A stretch of DNA of 47,003 nt, taken from IMG/VR virus record IMGVR_UViG_3300042474_000227, positions 1-47,003 of that record; one strand, 5' to 3'. A program made the position numbers and the translations under genes. Shown piece by piece: positions 37,428-44,895 of the stretch. The number at the start of each line of letters is the position of its first letter. Within the stretch, counting starts at the first letter, position 1. Under the pieces are notes generated by a model that worked only from the letters and a program-made list of their open reading frames with translations, did no database searches and was not told the DNA's origin. The DNA comes from a virus.

Positions 37428-37784
37428 ATGGATATAAGTAAATATACGGTAATTCCAAGCGGAAGGGATGAGATTGATAATATTACTACTATAATTGTAC
37501 ATATACCAACTCCGGATGAGTTTGATTACAAAAGGGGTTTTATAGAAAGATATTTTGCTCAAAAAGTAAATGATCCTGACTCATTTATATATGAGATAGA
37601 TTCCACAATATATCAAAATGTTTTAATAAGTCCATTTTATAAATCAATAATATTAAAATGGAAAATAAGCGGAGATGCCGATAAAGCTAGAGAATCAAAT
37701 AAAGCATCAATAAGATTGGCTTCATCTGATATGAAAGCACTTATATTATATCTTCCAAATTATTTACAATTTCATCAACCTTAA
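37428..37784 (+). CDS. Hypothetical protein at end of baseplate operon
   Basis: 118 residues, 16 bases after the hub-like gene, so it is part of the same unit. The sequence has a beta-rich first half (YTVIPSGRDEIDNITTIIVHIPTPDEFDYKRGFIERYFAQK) and a helical Ala/Ser-rich part (DKARESNKASIRLASSDMKALILYLPNYL). Similar short proteins seem to be conserved in this phage group, but I recognise no domain. Position suggests a small baseplate or assembly protein. The tmRNA promoter begins right after its stop codon. Confidence 0.6.
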   Translation: MDISKYTVIPSGRDEIDNITTIIVHIPTPDEFDYKRGFIERYFAQKVNDPDSFIYEIDSTIYQNVLISPFYKSIILKWKISGDADKARESNKASIRLASSDMKALILYLPNYLQFHQP

Positions 37785-37816
37785 TTTGGTGGATTGGATT
37801 ATTTTTCGTATATTTA
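37785..37816 (+). promoter_or_regulatory. Bacteroidota-like promoter for tmRNA (TTTG-N20-TATATTTA)
   Basis: TTTG at 37785-37788, directly after the previous stop codon, is exactly 20 bases from TATATTTA at 37809-37816. This is the host consensus TTTG-N20-TAnnTTTG with the last G changed to A, the form shared with the phage's recurrent motif. It lies 14 bases before the mature tmRNA 5' end, so a short leader must be trimmed. Confidence 0.65.
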
Positions 37817-37830
37817 CATAAACAAACTTG

Positions 37831-38214
37831 GGGGGTGCCTTGGAATTGATTGTGATGAGAATGGTAGTATCACACGTAGACAGAAGTGCTAGATGTCTTT
37901 AAATCTGTACAAAACAATAACTGACGAAATGTCAACTATGACCTTTGATTCTATGATGGAATTCATTGGTGCATCTGAGTACGCATACGCTGCTTAGTTC
38001 ATTCCGCATCACTCGTGGAACATTTAAATAGAAGTGAATAAAACGGAGCTCTACCTATCGGCTCTTAAAAACTGATAGGTTGGTGGAAAGCTGTACTAAC
38101 CATACGGCCCCAATTATTTTGGAAAGTTAATAAGATTAAACTTTATCCTAAACGTGTAATTCGTTGGTATTACGATTACTTTGCAAGACATGGGTTCGAA
38201 TCCCATCACCTCCA
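37831..38214 (+). ncRNA. ssrA: Phage-encoded tmRNA (ssrA)
   Basis: A 384-base RNA with tRNA-like ends. The acceptor GGGGGTG (37831-37837) pairs with CACCTCC (38207-38213), giving G3-U70, the alanine identity pair, and A73 follows; CCA is not encoded. The T arm is ATGGG-TTCGAAT-CCCAT (38190-38206). A D-like segment TGGAATTGAT replaces the usual TGGATTCGAC. P2 is a long interrupted helix: 37850-37855 with 38181-38186, 37860-37869 with 38168-38177, and 37872-37877 with 38152-38157. A clear pseudoknot has GAGC/GCTC (38046-38049 with 38061-38064) and ACCTATC/GATAGGT (38053-38059 with 38074-38080); another uses 38080-38084/38095-38099 and 38090-38094/38104-38108. The tag frame ends in EFIGASEYAYAA with TAG at 37995-37997. 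It would rescue stalled ribosomes and tag their products for proteolysis. The resume codon is not fixed. Confidence 0.9.
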
Positions 38215-38219
38215 CAATA

Positions 38220-38259
38220 ATCCCATTCTACATTAATTTGGTAGTTTGGGATTTTTTTT
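38220..38259 (+). terminator. tmRNA terminator, interlocked with next promoter
   Basis: TCCCA (38221-38225) pairs with TGGGA (38247-38251) and CTAC (38228-38231) with GTAG (38241-38244), separated by a TT/TT internal loop, and the stem runs into eight T (38252-38259). The -33 element of the polymerase promoter (38237-38240) lies in the loop and the T run is inside that promoter's spacer. Confidence 0.8.
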
Positions 38260-38268
38260 GTATCTTTG
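38237..38268 (+). promoter_or_regulatory. Consensus Bacteroidota promoter for DNA polymerase gene
   Basis: TTTG (38237-38240), exactly 20 bases, TATCTTTG (38261-38268): a perfect match to TTTG-N20-TAnnTTTG. The ATG is only 6 bases downstream, so transcription probably starts at or next to the start codon, giving a leaderless or nearly leaderless mRNA. This suggests expression by unmodified host RNA polymerase, i.e. early. Confidence 0.85.
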
Positions 38269-38274
38269 TATCCT

Positions 38275-39558
38275 ATGATAATTGTTGAGTCTATTGATGA
38301 ATTAAACGAATTGAGTGTAAAGCTGGAGACCGAAGCTTCCATTTGGTATCCTATGTGGGTGGATAATGATAAGCACCCTAATAACACTCATATATCGTTT
38401 ATATTCGTTAGAACCCAATCGGACAAGTATATACTACCACAACAACATACAGACGCTCTATCACTCTCTAATGAGCAAATATGTGGGGTACTAAATACTA
38501 CCGGAGAAAAATGGGTATTTCAAAAGAAAAAGCTACTACAATCTTTTACGGATGTAAGGGAAGGCTTGAATGATGTTGACACTGCTTATTTCTTAAAGCA
38601 TGGTAAAACAATAGACTACTCTCAACCAATACAACACTTAGTGGCTCCCTTTATTCATAAGGGTTACAAAGAGGACATCATTCAATCCATTCCCATTCTC
38701 AAATTGTGTGAAGCAATTGAAAACGAACTTGGTAAATCAATCAATCAGAAATCTAAAACTTATAATTGGTATAACGATATTTTTATACCAACCTTAGCCC
38801 GAATTGAACAAATAGGAATCCGTGTCGATAGGGAAAAATTTATTGATAGATGGCCACAAGCTTCCAAACAGCTTTCACCCGATAATTTAGTGTTTACGGA
38901 ATATAATCCATTTACGGTGACAGGTAGACCATCTAATAGACATGGTGGTGTGAACTATGCCGCCCTCAACAAAACGGATGGTAGTAGAGAATGTTTTGTA
39001 TCGGATGGAATTTATCTACAAATGGATTATAACGCATATCACCCAAGACTAATTGGTAAGTTGATTAAGTTCCATATGCCGGAAGGAAATGTACATGAAT
39101 GGTTGGCTGAACAATATGGATGTGATGTGAACGAAGGAAAGGGAATTACGTTTCGTTTATTATATGGTGGTATTGATGATGATTTTCGCCAAATTCCATA
39201 TCTTAATTCGGTAGCTGATTACATTGATAACCTATGGATTGAAACACAAAAGAGTGGATTCCTACAAACACCACATAGAGAAATTCCGTTGGATTGGATT
39301 GAACAGCCTAACCCACAAAAAGTATTCAACTATCTACTTCAAGCGGTAGAAACTGAAATGAATGTGGATAAGATGAGAACGATATTGGATTATATTAAGG
39401 GAAGTGGAATTACATTGGATTTATATACCTATGATTCGTTTCTTTTTGATGTTCCTACTGATGTTGACCCGAATATGATTAAGGATTTGAAGGATATCAT
39501 TGAAGAAGGTGGTTTCCCGATAAAAGCAAGTTGGGGATTAGATTACGGAAAGTTATAA
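38275..39558 (+). CDS. Compact family A DNA polymerase
   Basis: 427 residues from ATG 38275; an upstream TTG at 38266 lies inside the -7 box and is rejected. Motifs of the Pol I family appear in order: a pre-palm segment PTLARIEQIGIRVDREKF (~175-200), the TGRPSN..GGVNYAAL region (~222-240), motif A DYNAYHPRLIG with catalytic D251, motif B K289 through F and Y297-GG, and motif C with YD (D387) where HD is usual. The N-terminal ~170 residues carry no recognisable exonuclease acidic residues. It is therefore a short polymerase that may depend on a separate proofreading protein. T4 itself uses a family B enzyme. Other Bacteroidota-related myoviruses such as RM378 are known to split these activities. 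Expressed from its own consensus promoter. Confidence 0.8.
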   Translation: MIIVESIDELNELSVKLETEASIWYPMWVDNDKHPNNTHISFIFVRTQSDKYILPQQHTDALSLSNEQICGVLNTTGEKWVFQKKKLLQSFTDVREGLNDVDTAYFLKHGKTIDYSQPIQHLVAPFIHKGYKEDIIQSIPILKLCEAIENELGKSINQKSKTYNWYNDIFIPTLARIEQIGIRVDREKFIDRWPQASKQLSPDNLVFTEYNPFTVTGRPSNRHGGVNYAALNKTDGSRECFVSDGIYLQMDYNAYHPRLIGKLIKFHMPEGNVHEWLAEQYGCDVNEGKGITFRLLYGGIDDDFRQIPYLNSVADYIDNLWIETQKSGFLQTPHREIPLDWIEQPNPQKVFNYLLQAVETEMNVDKMRTILDYIKGSGITLDLYTYDSFLFDVPTDVDPNMIKDLKDIIEEGGFPIKASWGLDYGKL

Positions 39559-39562
39559 CAAC

Positions 39563-39573
39563 CATATTTATAG
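39563..39573 (+). promoter_or_regulatory. Recurrent phage promoter motif (CATATTTATAG)
   Basis: CATATTTATAG directly after the polymerase stop codon, 23 bases before the nuclease ATG at 39597. Confidence 0.45.
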
Positions 39574-39596
39574 TATATACAAAAATGTGCTATAAT

Positions 39597-40241
39597 ATGA
39601 AGAAAATTTTAGTTTTATTTCCTTTCCTGTTTATTTTAATAAGTGGAGTAGCTCAAGATGTGGTGGTTTTAAAACATACCAATTACACATCGCACTATTC
39701 TAAATCAAAAAAATATCCAGTAATGGTGGAATGGTGGATTACAAAAGCTAAAGTAGGATGCCCAACTCCAATGGCTAGAAAGGATAATTTTAAACCAGAC
39801 CCATTGTTACCAAAAGAAACAAATTTGGGAGCTGATTATGTGGGAAGTGGAACTGATAGAGGACATATGATGCCAGCTGCAGAAAATCTTTGTCAAACGG
39901 CAGCAATACAGGACGAATCGTTCTATTATTCAAATATGGCTGCACAGTATCATAGATTAAATGCTGGTGATTGGAAATCGGTTGAAACAATGGAAAGAGA
40001 TTTAGCTAGACAACAAGATTCGGTAAAAATATGGTGTGGTAATATCGGAGTAGCAAAAACAATTGGTGTTGGTAAGGTAGCAGTTCCAAAACAATGTTGG
40101 AAAGTAATTTATATTGTAAAAAGTAAAGAATGGATGGCGTTTCTTTTTGATAACGATACATCTAAACCCGATGGGATACATAACAATCAAGTAGATGTAA
40201 TTGATATAGAAAAACTAACTGGATTTAAATTTAAAAAATAA
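39597..40241 (+). CDS. Secreted DNA/RNA non-specific endonuclease (DRGH/NUC family)
   Basis: 214 residues from ATG 39597 (ATG 39585 would add four). The start MKKILVLFPFLFILISGVAQ is a clear signal peptide with cleavage near residue 20. The nuclease core follows: D87-R88-G89-H90 (the catalytic His of the DRGH motif), MPAAENL, then FYYSNMAAQYHRLNAGDW with N122 as metal ligand and E130. All key residues of the Serratia-type family are present. The enzyme would act outside the cytoplasm or in the periplasm on DNA and RNA, for example on host debris, biofilm DNA or incoming phage DNA. A signal peptide on a phage nuclease is unusual. Its stop overlaps the next start (TAATG), so the two are probably co-translated. 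Confidence 0.85.
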   Translation: MKKILVLFPFLFILISGVAQDVVVLKHTNYTSHYSKSKKYPVMVEWWITKAKVGCPTPMARKDNFKPDPLLPKETNLGADYVGSGTDRGHMMPAAENLCQTAAIQDESFYYSNMAAQYHRLNAGDWKSVETMERDLARQQDSVKIWCGNIGVAKTIGVGKVAVPKQCWKVIYIVKSKEWMAFLFDNDTSKPDGIHNNQVDVIDIEKLTGFKFKK

Positions 40242-43200
40242 TGACTTTATCAGAATTAATTAATGAGATATTGGTAGAATGGGCATATAGAATAGATGAT
40301 GGCCAACCAAATCCAAATAACCCAAAGCATATTAATGAGTTATCAGCCGTTCTTTCCGAAATGGGATTGAATGAAATTAAACACGAATTAATACAAACTC
40401 TTACTGAAGCTGATGGTAAACAATTTACCAATCCAATTCTTAATAAATCAATTAAATATAAAAATGCCAAAGGTGAAGATGCCGAAGGTATTGTTGGTAA
40501 CTTATTGAGATTACCAAAAGACCATCCCGGTAGAATAGCAGCAGAGAAATTGTTACCAGCAGATGCAGCTGAGAAAGATGCAGCAATGCAGGATTTAGGA
40601 AGTGAGAAAGATGGTAAGAGTGGGGAGTTAGCAGGTCAAAAACCAAGTGGTAAAGAAGATGAAGCTCCTCAAGCGGGAGGTGAAGAAGATAAAATGAAAC
40701 AGGCAGCTGCCATGTTTGATCCTGAAGTGGACCCGGCTATGGCTGCTAGATTAGATAGAGAAAAAGCCGCAAGTGCTAAATTAGCAAAGACTGATAAAGA
40801 AGATGCGGCAGCAGATAAAAAAGCAGAAGATGAAACAAATCCATTAGATGCTAAGTTTAATCCAATAGAGGCACAAGACGTAGCAAAGGAAATGCCACAA
40901 GCTGACCCGAATGTGTTTGGCGGCGGTTCTGATATACCAGACGGAATAGATTCTGGAGATTTAGCTAAATTTAATACTGATATTCAAAAAGTTAAAAAAA
41001 TAGTTGATGATGCAAAAGCTAATGGTGAAAAAATACCAAACATTAATCTTTGTCAAATAACTGTACCGGGTACAAACTTATATTGTGATGATAACTTAGG
41101 AATTCCAAGAGAGGAAATGCCACAATTCAAAGGTAAAGCAATTGCTGGTAGTAGAGCAGCAGATATGCCGGTTAATAAAGATGGTGAGGTAGATACTGAA
41201 CCGGTATTTAAAGAAATGTTAAATCAAAAAGGTATTAAGGTTACTCAAACTGAAATACCAGCTGATAAATTAAAAGCAACTCAAAATGAATTAGTTGGTG
41301 CTAAAGTAGTTGGTATGTTAGGGACATTAGAAAAAGACCCAAAGAACCCAGACATTACCGCACCAATTTATGTAAGTAGAGATGGATATGTAGTAGATGG
41401 TCATCATCGTTGGGCAGCAATAGCAGCATATAACGCAGCAAATCCTGATTCTCAAATACAAATGAAGGTTAATGTAATTGATAGTGATATTAAGGATGTA
41501 ATACCAATGGCGAATAAGTTTGCAGAAGATATGGGTATTGCGGCTAAAAAAGCAGATGCTAATAAGCCTGAGACAACTCAACCAATGGCTGCAGAATTAA
41601 AACCATATAATGATAATCCTGAATCAAATATTAAAACATTTAAAGGTGAATCATCTGGTATTGATGTAAAAACAATTCAGTTTGATGGAGGTGGCCAACT
41701 TTATGGAGTACCACATAGAAACGAAAAAGCAATAGATGATATTGTAAATCAAGTTAAAGCAACTATACCAAAAGAAAGATGGAAAGATATTGTATTTGTA
41801 GGTGAAGGTGGTAGAACCGGTGATGGTGGTGAATTACAATTTAATGATGAACAAATACATGCATCAGAAGAATTTAAAAAATTAGGAGCAAAAATAGATA
41901 CTTGGGATGGTGATGAATTAGATGTACACACTCCGGAATCAAATTTATATAAGTCACAAGAAGAACAAACTGGTCTTTCACAAACTAAAATCAAAGCTGG
42001 TAATTGGGCTAGTATGATTGGACAGGGTGAAGGTACTGATACAATGAGTCCATCTAAATTTTTAGATGAGGAAGGAAAACAATTCTTACAAGATGCAGCT
42101 AAAGAAGCTGGATTCCCTCCAATAGAAAATTGGAATACTCCAACGGAGCAAGATAAAGATACATTATATAGATTGTCATTCCCAGACGATAATGGTGATA
42201 CTGAAACAGAGGTTAATGATGTTCAAGTTGCATTTAATAGAGCAAGAGATTTAAACATTATAAAAAAGCAAAACGAAATATCTTCTAATGGAAAGATACC
42301 GGTTGTAGTTGCTGGAGATGGGCATGCTGATTTAGTTGATGATATTATAAATGGTAAAAAAGAAAAACCATCAGAAAAATTACCTGAACCAGAGCCTGCA
42401 GATGAAAAGCCAGGTGGAGTGATATATCCTATTGGTGGAAATTATTATTCAGATACTCCAGATGGACCTGCACAATATGTTAAAACTGAAAGCATAGTAA
42501 ATGGATTTTTATTAGAGGGAGATGAAAAATGGTTGCACTTATTATTTGAAAAGACTGTAAATAAAACAACTCCAAGTGGTAAGAATGTTACTGTAAATGT
42601 AATTGAACCAAAAGACCAAACAAAAGCTACATCTAAAGCATCATCTAAGACTTCTAGTGTAAATTATGATGATAGATTGGAAGGAGATATATCAGCTAAA
42701 GTTGAACAAACATATAATACCGATTCTAAATTTAGTGAACCGGGTATGAAGCATGATGATAGAGTTAAGAGATTAAAAGCTATGAAAGCAAAGGAAATAA
42801 ACTCTGTTAAAGTTGATGACATATATAAAGCTATGGGTGTTACAAAAGGAAAGGTAAAGTTTCCATCAAAGTATATGTCAGTTTTAGCAAATGCATTAAA
42901 CTTTGCAAAAGGACCATTTACAATAACCGATTTAACTGATGCAGCTGGAGCTGGTACATTAGATTCTACATTAGGTGAATTAGTTACTTTAATGGGAGCT
43001 ACTATACAAGATGAAAATCAAAGAAATGCATTTTTTAATTATTTAAGAGAGCAAATTAAAGCTGGTGGTAATACATCCGCATTAACGGCAGCATGGGTAA
43101 ATTCGGCACAAGACTCTTGTGTAGCATTTCATAGAAAGATAGCAAAAGATTGTCCTGGTGGTCATGAAGTTAAAACAAACTTTTGGGATATACCATCTGA

Positions 43201-44392
43201 AGCCCAAGCAGCAGGTGTTAAAAACTATAAAAGAGATAAAGGTAAATCTACTGATATCAATACTATGGTTGATTGTATTAGTAAGGATGGTAGTAGAACT
43301 CAAAAGTGGCTTCAACCATCTTTGAAAAAAAGTAAAAAAGTAAACGCATTTAATTCAACAACAGGTAGAGTTTTTGCAACTACAGTATTGAGATGGGGTA
43401 CGCCGGAAGAAAAAGCACAATATGCTGGATTTGGTAATGAGTTGGATTCTTATAATGGTCTTGAAGATAACGCACCTGCAGGCGATTATAAAATTACCGA
43501 TAAAAGAGGTAATGAAAGACCTATGACTATCAAAGAAAGAAAAACTCAACTAAACAAAAGTATGAGAGAAATTGAAGATAGATATGAGGATAAGATACCA
43601 GCTGAAGCAAATCCAAAGCAAGCGGTAATTAGACAAGCTAAGTTACATAAAGAACTTATGGATAATCCGAAAGTTGTAGCTGAACGAGATGAGTTTTTAA
43701 CGAACTATTTAAATATGAAGCCTGCCGAAAGAAAGAAGGTATGTGCCCAAATTGCAAAAGATTTAAATCAGAAAGGTGACAAATATACAATGGAGTTAAT
43801 GAAAACTCTTGATACTTTAGCAGAATATGATTTATCAACTCCTGAAAACTACTCTGCGGCAATTGCTGAAATGGGTATTACTAGTTCAAAAGATGTTCAA
43901 AAATTGAATGTAGCTTTAATGAATGGTGTGATAAATACATTAGGAACTAACACAACTGTTGCTGGTTATAAGAAAAAACTGACTAAAAACTCACATGACC
44001 ATTCTAAGGCAGTATTGGAATATTTAATACGTGATAATGATAACAAAAAGGCTCTTTTAGAAAACATATCAACCCAATTTCCATTAAAAGACCTTATGGA
44101 AGGTAAAGAGTGGGCTATTTTAGGTGAAAAAGGTGGTGGTATTAACTTAGATAAAGACACTATTACTAAATGTTTAGGAGCTGAAAAATTTGAAGATGTT
44201 GTTGAAAAATTAATAATTGTTGATTATAAGGGTGAACCTACATTAGCTTACGCTACCGATAACGGCGAACGTACAATACCTATTGGTGAAATAAATTGTA
44301 GACCTGATGGTATTATGTATGGTGGTAGTTGGAAATTAGAGTTAAGTATTCACGACGGATTTGCTGATTGTTGTAAAGAACATGATAAATAA
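40241..44392 (+). CDS. 1383-aa multidomain protein with ParB-like motif
   Basis: It starts at the ATG overlapping the nuclease stop. The N-terminal ~60 residues (LSELINEILVEWAYRIDDGQPNPNNPKHINELSAVLSEMG) resemble a leader domain I recall from large proteins of T4-like environmental phages. A low-complexity Ala/Lys/Asp-rich linker follows (~80-300). Residues ~335-420 resemble a ParB/Srx-like fold, with VVDGHHRWAAI (D386 to R390). Residues ~465-720 form a globular part with FVGEGG and VVVAGDGHADLVDDII. The rest (~800-1383) is helical with many charged residues and ends in KLELSIHDGFADCCKEHDK. Size and modular build are reminiscent of virion-packaged polyvalent proteins that enter the cell with the DNA. 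I cannot name a function. Confidence 0.6.
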   Translation: MTLSELINEILVEWAYRIDDGQPNPNNPKHINELSAVLSEMGLNEIKHELIQTLTEADGKQFTNPILNKSIKYKNAKGEDAEGIVGNLLRLPKDHPGRIAAEKLLPADAAEKDAAMQDLGSEKDGKSGELAGQKPSGKEDEAPQAGGEEDKMKQAAAMFDPEVDPAMAARLDREKAASAKLAKTDKEDAAADKKAEDETNPLDAKFNPIEAQDVAKEMPQADPNVFGGGSDIPDGIDSGDLAKFNTDIQKVKKIVDDAKANGEKIPNINLCQITVPGTNLYCDDNLGIPREEMPQFKGKAIAGSRAADMPVNKDGEVDTEPVFKEMLNQKGIKVTQTEIPADKLKATQNELVGAKVVGMLGTLEKDPKNPDITAPIYVSRDGYVVDGHHRWAAIAAYNAANPDSQIQMKVNVIDSDIKDVIPMANKFAEDMGIAAKKADANKPETTQPMAAELKPYNDNPESNIKTFKGESSGIDVKTIQFDGGGQLYGVPHRNEKAIDDIVNQVKATIPKERWKDIVFVGEGGRTGDGGELQFNDEQIHASEEFKKLGAKIDTWDGDELDVHTPESNLYKSQEEQTGLSQTKIKAGNWASMIGQGEGTDTMSPSKFLDEEGKQFLQDAAKEAGFPPIENWNTPTEQDKDTLYRLSFPDDNGDTETEVNDVQVAFNRARDLNIIKKQNEISSNGKIPVVVAGDGHADLVDDIINGKKEKPSEKLPEPEPADEKPGGVIYPIGGNYYSDTPDGPAQYVKTESIVNGFLLEGDEKWLHLLFEKTVNKTTPSGKNVTVNVIEPKDQTKATSKASSKTSSVNYDDRLEGDISAKVEQTYNTDSKFSEPGMKHDDRVKRLKAMKAKEINSVKVDDIYKAMGVTKGKVKFPSKYMSVLANALNFAKGPFTITDLTDAAGAGTLDSTLGELVTLMGATIQDENQRNAFFNYLREQIKAGGNTSALTAAWVNSAQDSCVAFHRKIAKDCPGGHEVKTNFWDIPSEAQAAGVKNYKRDKGKSTDINTMVDCISKDGSRTQKWLQPSLKKSKKVNAFNSTTGRVFATTVLRWGTPEEKAQYAGFGNELDSYNGLEDNAPAGDYKITDKRGNERPMTIKERKTQLNKSMREIEDRYEDKIPAEANPKQAVIRQAKLHKELMDNPKVVAERDEFLTNYLNMKPAERKKVCAQIAKDLNQKGDKYTMELMKTLDTLAEYDLSTPENYSAAIAEMGITSSKDVQKLNVALMNGVINTLGTNTTVAGYKKKLTKNSHDHSKAVLEYLIRDNDNKKALLENISTQFPLKDLMEGKEWAILGEKGGGINLDKDTITKCLGAEKFEDVVEKLIIVDYKGEPTLAYATDNGERTIPIGEINCRPDGIMYGGSWKLELSIHDGFADCCKEHDK

Positions 44393-44419
44393 TGGTTTTT
44401 ACCCTTCCTTTTGATTTTT

Positions 44420-44430
44420 TATATTTATAG
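44420..44430 (+). promoter_or_regulatory. Recurrent phage promoter motif TATATTTATAG
   Basis: A perfect TATATTTATAG, 25 bases before the ATG at 44456. It is preceded by a T-rich stretch but no TTTG at the host spacing. Confidence 0.5.
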
Positions 44431-44455
44431 GTAATAAAAAGAAACAAGAGGAAGA

Positions 44456-44887
44456 ATGAAGACACAGTTACTTTGTACATTTACAACAAAAGAGGAGCTA
44501 CAAAACACTCTACAACAAATTAGAGAGACTTATCATATAGTCTACAATTATATATACATACTACAAAACAAGTCCAATTTAGAGGAATTATTTGTAACAT
44601 ATAATATAGATACCGCTTTCCAACCTGAAACTCCGTTGGAAAATACAATCCTAATACATAGAAAGAAAGAATCTAATTCACTTTACACTATAAATGCTCT
44701 TAACGAATTAGTTAAAGAGGAAAATGGTGGAGTGTTAGATACATCTTTTGTCATCAATTGGCAGAAGTTTAAAAATTCAATCATATTAACAAACGCCGAA
44801 GGAACTAAGAAAATTCAGACAAGAGTTTTTGAGGTAATTGATTTCGGTGAAGGAAATAAAGAAGTTACGGAAGGACAATCTAAATAA
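44456..44887 (+). CDS. Hypothetical protein upstream of endolysin
   Basis: 143 residues. Predicted alpha/beta pattern: an N-terminal strand and helix (QLLCTFTTKEELQNTLQQIRETYHIVYNYIYIL), a TYNI segment, then ILIHRKKESNSLYTINALNELVKEENGG and a C-terminal strand region. The HRKK...LYTINALN segment looks conserved in related phages as far as I remember, but no domain is named. It shares a promoter with the endolysin gene 8 bases downstream, which hints at late expression. Confidence 0.6.
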   Translation: MKTQLLCTFTTKEELQNTLQQIRETYHIVYNYIYILQNKSNLEELFVTYNIDTAFQPETPLENTILIHRKKESNSLYTINALNELVKEENGGVLDTSFVINWQKFKNSIILTNAEGTKKIQTRVFEVIDFGEGNKEVTEGQSK

Positions 44888-44895
44888 TTTTTATT

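Noticed and set aside
37893-37997. Separate 34-codon small protein gene
   Set aside because: It lies fully inside the tmRNA and ends in a tag-like EYAYAA; the tmRNA fold explains it.
37831-38214. tRNA gene interrupted by an intron
   Set aside because: There is no anticodon arm, and the long P2 helix plus pseudoknots fit a tmRNA.
38266-38274. TTG start nine bases upstream of the polymerase ATG
   Set aside because: It lies inside the TATCTTTG promoter box, so it would not be transcribed; ATG 38275 fits a leaderless start.
39531-39596. TTG start of a longer nuclease frame overlapping the polymerase gene
   Set aside because: It would bury the signal peptide behind 22 extra residues; the ATG at 39597 gives a clean signal sequence and follows a promoter motif.
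41770-42350. TraB/ChaN-like metal enzyme motif (FVGEGG ... GDGHADLV) in the 1383-aa protein
   Set aside because: The first motif lacks the histidine expected in that family and the spacing cannot be judged by eye; not enough for a call.
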